This document shows, piece after piece, positions 26,301 to 37,593 of a stretch of DNA of 64,000 bases. Within the stretch, counting starts at the first letter, position 1, and every line of letters begins with the position of its first letter. This stretch comes from Purpureocillium takamizusanense (lineage: Eukaryota > Ascomycota > Sordariomycetes > Hypocreales > Ophiocordycipitaceae). The stretch spans positions 399,501 to 463,500 of the forward strand of contig NC_063074.1 of assembly GCF_022605165.1 (NCBI RefSeq). Reading direction: 5' to 3'. The notes beneath the pieces were generated by a model. It was not told the origin of the DNA. It made no database searches and saw nothing but the letters and a program-made list of their open reading frames with translations. The translations under genes and the position numbers were made by a program.

Positions 26301-26763
26301 CTGCAGCTCGGCGGCGCTGACGGACGCGGGGGAGTTTGAGTGCTACGGCCCGGTGTGGAACTACATGATGGCGGGATGCCCGGCCGTGGTCGGCACGCTG
26401 TGGGACGTGACGGACCGCGACATTGACCGCTTCGCGGGCCGTGCCTTTGAGGAATGGGGATTGTTTGCACGTGGCACGTTCAGCGACGAGGACGGCAGGA
26501 AGAAGCAGGTTGCCGGCCGGGCCAAGGAGGGCGGCAGCGGCAGCGGCGGCAGCGTCAGGGGCAAGGGCAAGAGCACGGTGTCTAGTGATGATGCAGGCGA
26601 GGTGGTGGATGCGCGCGTCGCGGCGTCGTCATCATCATCATCATCGTCACTGGCCGAGGCCGTGGCGAGGGCGCGCGAGGCGTGCAAGTTTCGATATCTC
26701 AACGCGGCGGCGGTGGTCATGTATGGGATCCCCGCGTACCTGGGGCCAAACGAGGATCCATGA
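20387..26763 (+). CDS. ESP1: Separase (peptidase C50, Esp1/Cut1/BimB)
   Basis: Two exons (20387-23532, 23586-26763; intron 53 nt) encode about 2107 residues, the usual size for fungal separase. Separase is the cysteine protease that cleaves the cohesin kleisin at anaphase onset once securin is destroyed. The N-terminal about 1700 residues form a helical, TPR-like superhelix with no sharp motifs. The C-terminal protease domain carries the catalytic pair: His in YFGHGSGAQYI (about residue 1928) and Cys in FLMGCSSAAL (about residue 1955), followed by the invariant NYMMAGCPAVVGTLWDVTDRDIDRF. Between DIDRFAGRAFEEWGL and the final FRYLNAAAVVMYGIPAYL block lies a Gly/Ser/Lys-rich insertion with a nine-serine tract coded by TCA/TCG repeats. 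The start at 20387 (GACATGGC) precedes MASLQAKVEAVKTAV. All catalytic elements are intact. It lies tail to the long gene-free region. Confidence 0.96.
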
Positions 26764-27804
26764 CGACGGACGACGACGGCGATGATGACGATGACGATGA
26801 CGATGACGATGACAGACGAGTCATGCAGGGGCCACGGAGGGTTTTTGTCATGCCCAGAGCAGGGCAAACGCGAGGCACACCGGGAGCGACGCAGGGGTAT
26901 GTAGTAGATTTGAGTTTTATTCCAAAAAAAATGGTTTCTGTCCCGTCAACAAGGATGGGGGTTTCTCACAGTGCGTCGCGCTGGTTGGTTTAGTTCCCTC
27001 GTACTTTGTCAGAGTCTCAACAATGGCAAATAATGGCGTCTACCGCGGGCCATGTCGACTTCTACTACTAACTATGTTAGTTACTTCGTATAAGTCGTCT
27101 AGCACGATACGTCTTGTGAAACCCTGTCGACGTTGATCTGTCGCTCTAACTAAACAAAACAAACGCTCTCTGCGACGAGGCTTTCAAGCAGCAGCAACAG
27201 CAGAAGCAACAACATCATCATCATCGTCATCATCATCATCATCACCCTAGCCGTTTGCAATGACCTACTTTTGCAGAGGCAGGAGCGCCGTCGCCATCGT
27301 CTTCTTTACCGGCATACGTACGCACCGTATCCCAACAATGGGGATGCATGCATGCGCTGTTGGTCGCATCTGAACGCAGCATCCCTCCCGGGAATATCCG
27401 TCGAGGCGGAAGGCAGAAGGAGAGGGGGGGAGGGAGAGGGGGAACGGGGGGCCTCGCTCGCGTGGCTCGTCGACGCGGCGGTGAGCCGTGGGCTGGGGGT
27501 TGCGCTCGAAGCCAAGAGGAGCAAACATACTGTACATACCGAGCCAGCAGCAGTGGGAACCGAATACCCACCTACACACAGCCCTACGAGCGTGTCGTGG
27601 GAGTCGTAAGCAGGCAGGCCTTTGGACTGCAGTAGTAGTAGTAGTACTTACTGCACTTGGTACGCTCTCCCGTGAGTTCGGGACTCGCACCTGTGGTGTG
27701 GAGGAGGAGGAGGCGACCCGACGCGGCGGGACCTCCTGATAGTTACACATGTATGAAGTATGGTACCGTACGTACATGACAGAGCCGCCTGCGAGGTCAA
27801 TGCC

Positions 27805-27816
27805 GGGGGGGGGGGG
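27805..27816. repeat. Poly-G run (G12)
   Basis: Twelve consecutive G on the plus strand, within the gene-free region; length is likely variable between isolates or reads. Confidence 0.85.
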
Positions 27817-28158
27817 CTGCTGACGTTCTGGCCCTTGTCCATGTGTCCAACGACGTGGACAGAAAGGCTCCTCGGGTCAGTCAGTTGCTGGCATCGCTGA
27901 TATCGCGTTGCGTCGCTCGGCGGATGGACGCGTTTGAAGCGGGAGTCCGGTGTGCCTTGTTTGAGCAGGACGGGCCGCGCTAACCTTGAAGAAAGTTGCT
28001 TCAGCAAAAGAGCAAGCTTGCGTGGCAAGCGCGTGTAAGCACGTATATCGATGGACGCCGCCATGCGCTGTTGTTGTTGTTGTTGTTGGTGTTGTTGGCT
28101 GGCCGAGGGGCGAAGTAAGCGGAGTTTGTCGCTCTCACACAGTATGGCCTGCCTGTGT

Positions 28159-28180
28159 GGTTTGGTTTGGTTTGGTTTGG
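28159..28180. repeat. TTTGG pentamer repeat, four units
   Basis: Four perfect TTTGG units followed by TATGG, in the gene-free region. Confidence 0.85.
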
Positions 28181-28736
28181 TATGGGACATGTCGTTGGTG
28201 TCAAACTTCAGGGCCACGAGGCAGGCGGTAAAGGCCAGCAACGGGCGGGCGGGGCGGACGACGGACTGCAGGGCTGTCTCAGGTAGGTACGTACTTCGTA
28301 ACTAACTACCTAGTACCTTAGTACTAGTTGACAGGGTTCACTTGGACAGCCCAGGGCAAGAAAGGGAAAGGGGCGTGCGTGTGTTGGGCGTGGTGGCTGC
28401 CCGCGCGCGCGGGGGTGTGCGTGAGCACATATTCCCTGGCCGCCGCCGCCGCCGCCCGCACGATGCCCGCTCCCTCTACGTTTGCAACTCATAAGTTGGG
28501 GCGAATAGGGTCGTGTCCAAACGGCGGGTGGGTGCGAGCCCATTGTCGGCCAACCCCCGAGGCGCCCGCTGCCGCCGCAGAGGGGGGGTTAGCGATTGGG
28601 TGCTGCGAAGGCCTCTTAGGTGGTGGGCCATGGATGCCATCCACGAGGGGCCCCGACGACATGGGACGCCAGCCTGACGCCATTGGCAGGGACACGACGA
28701 GGGTCCTGGACCGAGCAGGAGACGTGAGGTGAGGTG

Positions 28737-28740
<4 letters not shown>

Positions 28741-28776
<36 letters not shown>
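28741..28776. repeat. AG dinucleotide microsatellite, 18 units
   Basis: Perfect (AG)18, the longest pure dinucleotide repeat in the window. It is a homopurine/homopyrimidine tract able in principle to form triplex DNA. Confidence 0.9.
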
Positions 28777-28779
<3 letters not shown>

Positions 28780-29011
28780 CCCGATCTGTGCCGATCGCTC
28801 CCCCTCTCATCAGGGCCTCACGGGCCGGCAAGGCGTAGGCCTCCCGTGCCTGGTCCGAGCTGCGTACAGTACATCACTGTACAGTACGTGCCGGCTGGAT
28901 GTGCGTGCAGCAAACCAGTTGGTGGCTGTGGACGCGCCCGCGAGTTGTCATCTCGGTGAGCCTCGCTGATTTGACGCGGCACGACATGACGGGAACGTCT
29001 CGTCGTCTCTG

Positions 29012-29027
29012 CCCCCCCCCCCCCCCC
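29012..29027. repeat. Poly-C run (C16)
   Basis: Sixteen consecutive C on the plus strand in the gene-free region; its exact length is at risk of sequencing error. Confidence 0.85.
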
Positions 29028-32000
29028 TGCCCGCCCCAACGCCCCCTAGGTAGTTGTTGCATTTCCGTACGGCACATACATACATACGTGCTTCGTACAG
29101 ACATCGATCAAGATCCGGGCACCGTCGGTTGGCCGAGCATCCGGCTTGGGGGGGGGGCAAAGGAGAGGGCAACTGCGTCGCAATTCCTGCATGCTCCCTC
29201 CATCCAGCCATCCGCATGGGACAAACTACAGTACCTGAGCTGGCCAAAGCGTCACCCTCCCCCGTCTCGACGCTTTCGCCTCGTCCCCAAGAGGAATTTT
29301 CGGGACGCCACCCCATGTCCCACTGCGACTTGGGCCCGGATCGGGGTCTAGATAATTAGGCACTAACTTACTCCGTAGTTACTTGGCAGATGAACGCTGC
29401 AGTAACTAACACACACGCAACCCTTCGTGGTCAACAATGACCAGCAGAGGTCGATTCTCGAACATGACCAAGATGGGCCCATGTGTCCACCGCAGTTCCG
29501 CAGCAGCGAGGGAGGGGAAAGCATCTGGCGTTGATTGAGGGGCAAGTCGTTGCCATTGAATCCTGCATGTTGGTCGTGCGCGCCTGAGCCGTATCATCAA
29601 CACACCCACCCATTCGCTGGGGCAGAGCAGAGGCGCCCCTTGCGACTTGGCCGGATTATAACGACAATGCCATGGATGGTACTTTGTAGACGTGCATGCA
29701 TGCCGCATCAGTCAAGGGACGCGCAGCGCGGAAACAAATTCAGAGCGAGATGGCATCGAGTGCGCTTCGTATCGCCAAATTTTACACCTCCGTGCTTGTT
29801 GTGGTCGGCAGATTAGAGATAATGTCAGGCGACGAACGGGCCACACCTCGTCATACGCTCGATTTGCTGTCATTCTCCCCCCCCCCCTTCCTCAGCCCTG
29901 GGAATCAATGCCTTGACATCATTAGCCCCTGTCAAGTTCGTACGAGGCATGCCGCAGCGCAAGGGAACTCAGGGCGCTGGTTCAGACCATCTCAACGCAT
30001 AGGCGCTGAGTCCTGACGTGAGCAGTTCCGCCACCACGCGCAACAGTCGGGTCGTTCGTTACCCTGGCCAACGATAGGCGGACAATCACCCAGCACACCG
30101 AAGGGCTCGCGAGCGCCATGTAAGTTAGCTGCGTGAGTACGGAGGAAACACGATCCGCACTCTCCGACTCGGAGCGAGACTACTTGTTCGTATTATGATT
30201 CGTCGCCATGCCGAGTCTCGAGGAAGAAGCTCTTGTTCGTATCCATCACGCCGCGCCTCGAGCGTCAGTCACCCAGGTATTGTAAGTGGACTGGACTGCA
30301 CCTTGACCAATACCTGTGCATGTGCGATGGAGTAGTTAGGCAGCCCCCAGTCGCCATGCATGCGCATCTGCTTTGACGTGGTAGCTCAGTTCGATGAGCC
30401 CACTGCGTAACGCGAACAAGGATACACTATGACTCCCTCATCAGTGATCCATGAGATACTATTTACTTCGTATGCGGGGTTGAGTAGGTGTTGCGCCAAG
30501 GCCTTGATCCAACTCATACATCATCGTCTCGCCAACGCCGCGGGCGCGTTGGTCCGCTTCCAAGCTGTCGGGTTCGATGAAAACGGCACGGGTGTGGTAG
30601 TTACATGGCGCTCCACATCATCATGTCTGTCACAGCGTCGAGTCTTGTCGGGCACCCTGGACAGGGCGCTCTGCCCACTTTCATTTTTGGCACGTACAGT
30701 ACGTATTCGTACATGCTCTGATGAATAAGGTCTAGGATCAAGGGAGGCGGTCTCAACAGTCGATGATGCCGGCGCGCGGCCAGGTCGCAAGACAAGACAG
30801 ATTGAGTGCCGCCCGAGGTATGACGCGAGGTTCCGCCTCATTCGGAACGCCTTTCAATCGAAGAGAACTCAACCGTTCAGCGTGCACCACCACGCATAAG
30901 AAGGGGCCAAAGAGATAACTAGATACGTAGTTACTTCGGCGGACCAGTCGCACTGCGCGGCGCATCTTCTCCCAGTCGGGATCCACCATGTCGGCCAGGT
31001 TGATAATCCTTCGAGCAAGGGAGCAATTCGTGAATGAGGTTTTTCCCTTGATTCTCCACGTCGGAGAAGAGACCTTTGAGGTTGCCTGGGCAGTGCATCA
31101 GTACATTGGATAACCTGGAAGGCGGGTGACGTGAGATTCAAGAGGAGCGGTTTTTTGAGTTCCAGTCTCGCGTCACATTGAGCCTTTGGAGAACTCGATG
31201 GTACCCTGTGTGAAGCTACCTATGTCGGAGGTTGCTTCGTCCCTTGCAGCCCCAGCGTTGTTGGACTTGTAACCCGTCCTTGATCAATCAATTCGCGAGC
31301 GCGACAGTTGTTAGTCAGAAAACCCCAGCCGCCTGATTTCGAAGAGAGGGTTGCAACACCAGACAAGCAAAGCCGCGAAAGGTAATGGTCACCGACCTGC
31401 ACCGCCCCCGCCCCCCGGGGTTGAAGATTTCGAGACCGCGATACTGGTGGTACAGTAATGTCGAAGCCTGTTGGGAAGCACAAGTGCCACACTCGAACTG
31501 TCTGTCAGTCCGGCGGCGCAAAGGAGATGCCCCGGCACGGCGCCCTTCATTCGCCATTTCCGTTGAGGTGATGTCCCGTGGCGTTGACAACCCCTCTGCA
31601 ATTGATATACTACATGCATACCCTCTCGGCCAGTCGCATTCATCACAGCGGCGTTCCGGTGCCCTCAATGTAGTACTTGCAATTTTGGCGGGTGACTGCC
31701 CTGGTCGAGAACTTTCTGACGCCTGGCGGTCCTTTCGTGAAGGCTGTTGCTCCATGTCGACCATAATAGCAAGGACTTCTTTGGAGATGCCTTCGCTGAC
31801 CAGCGGACACGGTCGAACCCTTCCCAGGCCTTACCAGCTGGTAGTCCACTCCAGTTACACGAGTCATGATCGCCGAAAACTTCACACGCTGGTAGGGAGC
31901 ATGGACGGACACTTGTGAGAAGACCCTTGCCCACGTTCTGATCCCCTCGCAACGGACCGCCAAGGAGCTGTATTCCAGCGCGTGTTGCGATGTCTCCTCA

Positions 32001-35000
32001 AAGAGCCTTGACGGCATTGAGTGGTGGGACCGGCGATAAATCCCGGCCGCACCGCAGAGCCAGCCACAGGTTTGAGGCTCGCCAGCTCGGGAAGCCCTGG
32101 GCACGAGTTGACAAATTGGCGGCGGCGCGAGTGCCGACCCAGCGCCGCCTTGGCCAAAGGGCTCGTGGTGGTGTGGCGGCTTGACAGGGATTCGTGCATG
32201 CGGTGGGGAGCAGAAACCGCTTGCGAGGCGCGTCAACTGTCTTGTGGCCGACAGTCTCGCGTCCAGGGTCAGTGTCTGGCACGGTCGAGAACCACCGATC
32301 CAACTTGAGACGGCGCGTGCCAAGAAGCCCTCTCTCTGTCTTTGCCTGCATCGACAAGTCGGGTGCGTGCTCTCTCCTGGCACAGTCAGCCATCTCAGTC
32401 CCAGGAATCGGAAACTTCGTGAGTCTTTTGCCCAAGTTGGCCTGTTTTTTTAGGCGTGATGCGTGCCTGATGTCTCCATATCGCCAAGCCAGCTCCGATG
32501 CATCGATTGTGGGACTGGCCACTGTTAACCGCCAGGACGGCGCAAGAGCACAGACGCACACTCCACGCGACGTGAAGCCAGTGGCAAGATAGCTTCTGTT
32601 CGATCCTGGGGGGCTTCACACTGGTCCGAGGCGGATAGAGTGGCTCTGATGCCTCTGGACTGCAACCCGGATACAAATATTGCCCGTGCTGGTGGTCCCC
32701 TCGACGTGGTGTGCGGCTCGCGACTCGAGATATCATGACGCAGTACCACATGTCGTAGATGCGCACACGTCTCTAAGGACTTGAGCGCCGGCGTCCCGTG
32801 CATGTTCGGCTCGGCTGTCGAAATCCTCTTCGGTCCTATCCCAGGCCATCATCACTAAGTTCAGTGGATCTTTGGGTTTTCGATGTATGATAGCTTCGCG
32901 CCGATCTTCAGGCTCGGTGCTGAGACGTCATTGGCAGCGCCCGTATGCAGACAGTCCGAGTAGACATAGCGACAGACAGCGCTATTATCTCCGACATGTA
33001 GATTCAAGATGGCGTATGTGCAATGCAGCGGCGGAACCGTGTGGCAGTCGGCAAGACCGCATCAATGCCGTCTGGGGCTCAAGAAGCGAGACGAAGCTTC
33101 GAGCAAAGCCCCCAGCCCCTTGTGGGTGGTCCTTAGTCGCTGAGCACGGGCGGCATTCCCTGACCCTGGCCCCCGACTTGGTCCGTGAGCGAGGGACCAC
33201 GTTTCGAGAGTCGTTCAGGGACAGAATGGGGCAGCTGTTGTATGGATGAAGAGGTGGTGAGGAGCGACGAGCCCGAGATCCGTTTGGCTCGGCGCACATG
33301 AGGCTAGGCTCAGCTGCGAAGGCTGCATCGAAAGACAGTTGATCTGTCTCGCACAGGTCGGTGTGACGCAGGTAGGAAAGTTTCAAAACATTCGATAGCG
33401 GCTTCGGCCCCAGTAGCTGCTGGGGAAAGAGGCGAGAAGGAGAAGTTTCAGCGCATTTCGTCGCCTGCAAGAGCGAATCTATGTGATCTGGTACAAAGCA
33501 GACAGATGTCCAGGAGGCTGTAGCATGCATCGTGAGTCGTCGTTGGAGCCATGTCGCCGCCACAATTTACCAAAGCAGTGGCGAAAGCGAGTGGCTCCTG
33601 CCATACTGTAGCGGACTGGTGAAGCACACCTTCCTTGTTCCTCAAATGCCCAGCATTCTATTTCAAACTTATCGCCAGCCGCACTTCAGCGCTCCTTCCT
33701 GCAAGGTTCGGCGAGGTTTCAAGGGTCAAGCAGGCAGGAACAGGCAGGAGCCACCCACGAAAGTGTCGCACCGTGTCTCTGCACGGACTGGCGTTCCTGC
33801 TTCGTGGTGTACCTTAGTAGTATTGAGGTACCTGTGAGGTAAGTGCTTGAGGTGGTAATAAGGTAAGTAGGTACCTTAGCAGTACGTACAGGTGCAAAAC
33901 GCTCCAGTATGGTGACCCTCCCCAAGGTACTAGGTACTAACGCGCCATATATCCAATCGCCTGATCCTCACATCGAGCCGGGCACTGCATATTTACGCCC
34001 ATGGCTATCCCAACATATCCGTCTCATGCACACTCGTCCGTCGAGTTTCGCTGCGAAATCTCAGGCTTCTCGTCGACTGAGCGGTGCACAGCATGAGCAC
34101 CATGCTACGACGACAGACTTACAACATCTCGTGTTCTTCACGGTCCCATCCGGACGAGGTATGTATTTATGCGCATCAGGCACGGGCCAGCAACGGCTTG
34201 CTCTGCCATCCGATCGATCCATCACCGCCTTACAAGCCGTATATGACTAGTACTTCGTACGTTGGGTGGTGCTAATAGCTTAACCTGCAGGGCCCGTCGA
34301 GATCTCAAGCCACACACGGTCCCCCGTGGCGAATTTGACCGACAGGAACCCGTCCACAAGGCTGTCGGTGGGGACAGCCCAAGTCCCAGCTTGACCCCCA
34401 ACTGCTGTGGTTGCGAAGCGGCCCCAGTCATGTTCGCCGCTCTCCCAAACCTGCCTCACCCCGACGGCCCGCGACGACTCTTCTCGACACCGCTGTCTCC
34501 GGGACGTGGCGCTCGCGGCTGCCCCAGCGCGTCGGGTCGGGTCCGGGTCCTGTTGGCTCTCGACATCATGCATGATCCGTTCGGGACCAGCGAAAAACCC
34601 GCCTGCTTGTGCAACGACGAAAGTCGCGAGCAAGCGCCCGAGTGATGCTACATGGCTGTCTCAAGGGAGCTTGTCAGGACGCTCACCCTTCACAAATAAT
34701 TCGTGGTAGACGTTTTTCAAGCCGACCAAACTACGAGCACGTACCTACAAGCCTCTCGCGACGTCAAGTAACTCGCCGCCATGTCATGCGCAAGGCGGGT
34801 ATCGAAGGAAGCTACAAAGTAACCACGCTCATTCCAGTACGGACTACGACTCACAAATCATGGAGCGTAAAGTGCGTACACGCAGCCTGTGGAGCTCGTG
34901 CCCTCCAGCTTCTAGGTACATATTTCGGAAAAGCCACCCCGGGCGCCCGGTTCCAGCCCAGCATCCTGCTCTTCCCGCCCTACACTCCATCATGATGGTC

Positions 35001-37593
35001 CAATGGCGCCGTGCGTATGCTCATCCGTCCGTGCGGGAGCCTCAGGGCCACTGCAAAGTCGACAGCCTCAACACGGTCGTCGTCCAAAACCCAAGCGGGC
35101 GTAGCCGCGCCACCGCGGTAGCGTTTGTTTGTCGGTGTTGGGCCATGAGGTCGGTGCCCACCCATCCACCCTTGTCTCAACACGGTAAGGCCGGCCTTTG
35201 CCTTTGCAGGGCACGTTGACGGGTGTAGACCAGATCCCTTTAGTCCGGTCATTGGCTTGTTCGTGCGAGATGTCCTACCACCGCCGTCGATCTTAAAACC
35301 CTGTCTGGCGCTGGAAGTCACTGGGCGGTGGTGGGCGTCTGGCTTTCGCCTCAGTTGGAAGATTGATCTCCGCTCGGTCTCTATCCGTGGGTTCGTGAAG
35401 CATCTTCAGCACGTGTTGCCTATGTATTCCGTTGACGGCTTTGTTCTCCCGCAGGTAGTCCAGTCTTTGGCCCAGGACAGCGAGCGGGGCACGAGTCAAG
35501 GCAGCGCTACGGATCTGCTCTCCCCATGCCATGTGGTAAGGATGCATACGAGAAAGCTTCCAAGCGTGGAGGTACTGTACATGAGAGTCGACGCAACGCG
35601 CCACTTTCAAAGACCATCAACGTGAGTCCCGTGCAGACACTACCACGACTTCGCGACGTTATCGGCGCATTTACCCCGTAAGTTACCCGTCCCTCGGTCC
35701 TCTGTTGGGCGGCCGCCCGAAAATGCTGTCTCAATGTGACACAAACTGGTAGGTACGTACATATGCGGTTGGGTACTGACCAGCTACCCCTGATGCGGGG
35801 AGCAGCAGCTTGGCACCTGGAGTCGCTCTTCGCGGGCCCTGCGGTGCTGCAACACACTTTTTGACTGTGAGACCAAGACATGGCGGCATGGACACACCCG
35901 GAGCAGAGAAGGCGTTCATGTTCGACAGACACCCTTGCGGTGCCACTCCCCCCCATCTTTGGGCGCAACAGCCAGTCAGGCCCGGAAGCCGCAGACCCAA
36001 CACAACACAGCACAGGAGGCGTGATGCTGGATGGCTTGGCTGGCTCGCCCAGCGTGTCGTCGGCCTGCAAGCTGCAAGTTTCAGAACGGCTGGGCAGCAC
36101 ACATCCGTTCCCCATTCTTCGTCTGTTGGCGACGTGGACGGGCCGGTCAGTCAGTCGCAGTTGAGCAAAGGCCATCCGCACGAGGTGCCCATCCATCCAA
36201 GCCTCGAGAATAAGCCATTTTGACTTCGAAGTCCATGGGGTCAGCATGCCATCGGCACGCCCCACAGGGGGGAGCCGCCAGAGGTGCGTTCGCCGCTCGC
36301 TAGCTCCGGGTTTTGCGAATCAAGACGGCCGTCAAGTCAAGAGGACAGTCAAGTCGGAGTTCCGGGGTGAGCGTGCGTGGCGTGTGCCACAAATTCCTGC
36401 AGACACACTGCGCCCGGCGTGGATGGGCCGCACATTTGGCGGTTCCAGCGCACGCATCGCGGGCTCGGTTCACCGTTGAGGCTCTACTACTTCGTAGGTA
36501 AGCTACAACTTACTCGCGACCTGCTTGAAAGGGGGGAGGGTTGGCTGCGGACGGACTGGGGACTGCGAGAGGGGGACTGGGGGAGCATCCATCGATCCCT
36601 CACCTCGAAATGCCCCGGCACCCTGGCATCCTGGCATCCATGTCCTTGCCCATCTGGCGGCCAGGGCCATGGCGACCCTTCTCCACTCATCACGGCTTGC
36701 TGCTCCACCGACGCTCACCTCTTCCTGGAGCCGGGACCCCGGCTCCATGGGGAGTTTGTTCACCCCCCACCACACAATGCACCAGTCCCGGGTCCCCTTC
36801 GAACCCAGGCCAGGCCGGCCAGACTGCGAGAGAGCTTCTCCAGCGCTGTCCATGCTGCTTGCTGGCTGGTACGTACAAAGTAAGGTATGGGTATGTATGC
36901 TGCTGCCAATATCATCACAGTGCAGCAGCGGCCTGCTCAAGCAGTGGGCACCAATGAGCCTTGCCACGCCTTTGCCTTACTGAGCCTTATCGCCATGCCC
37001 AGGGGGAGGGGGGGAGGCCCGCTTGGCCTGGCACCTCTCCGTTCAGTCATTCATCCGTCTGTCCATCCATCCTTCCATCCATCCATCCATCCGTCCCTCC
37101 CCTCCCGGCGCCGGAGGGTGTGGCTCCTGGCCCAAATGCTTGCTTGCTTGCTTGCGAGCCATTCTCTCCACCTTTAACAAGCACCTCCACCCGCCGTCCT
37201 GATGAGTGCCATAGCCGTCCGGCTGGTTGTCTTGATTTCATCCTTTTCACCTCATCGTCTGCCCTGTGCTCGCCTTCAACTTGCCCACGGCCCTGGATGC
37301 AAGGAGCTTGGACGGACCGACGGCAAGGCGTGCTCGACGGAACATAAGTCGTAGCCACGCCGTTGACCCCAGAATACCCCGGTCGGCCGCTGCGCCGTAC
37401 CGTGTCCACGGTCCGCGTCCGCCGCCGCCCAGACAAAACGGATCGACGCGAACGTGTCCTGCATCGTCGGCCTGCGTATGCGCAAGTCGATGGTTCGAAA
37501 CAGGAGGACCTCGGCTTCTCAGCGACATCTAACTCTGAAGGCAGCATTTCTTCGGTGCTGTGCGCTTTCCGCGGCGCACCTGGCGAGCCCAGC

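Larger units (their letters stand above)
26764..37593. other. Gene-free region of about 10.8 kb (regulatory or degenerate DNA)
   Basis: Between the separase stop and the transcription-factor start I can support no gene. Open frames reach about 250 codons but mostly lack ATG starts, family motifs or splice structure. What it holds: GATGAC repeats just after the separase stop (26780-26815); CAT repeats at 27213-27245; a G12 run (27805-27816); GTT repeats near 28070-28095; four TTTGG units (28159-28180); an AG18 tract (28741-28776); a C16 run (29012-29027); five exact TACTTCGTA words (27083, 28292, 30464, 34251, 36488) and a TACTCCGTA variant (29369); a TAGGTACCTTA word (33868-33878); a CATC tract (about 37060-37095) and a GCTT tract (37139-37155). 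The last 500 bases are C/T-rich and fit the promoter and leader of the downstream regulator. No LTRs or terminal inverted repeats were recognised. Confidence 0.6.

Noticed and set aside
30374..30420. TGGTAGCTCAGTTCGATGAGC resembles the 5' half of a tRNA
   Set aside because: No matching acceptor stem, anticodon arm or GTTCRANNC T-loop follows within the right distance.
31385..32383. Frames of 177 and 246 codons on opposite strands in the gene desert
   Set aside because: No motif and no splice context; the residue pattern looks random, so I do not call a gene without transcript evidence.
35507..36265. 252-codon minus-strand frame
   Set aside because: Begins with GTG, has random composition, and no recognisable domain or signal peptide.
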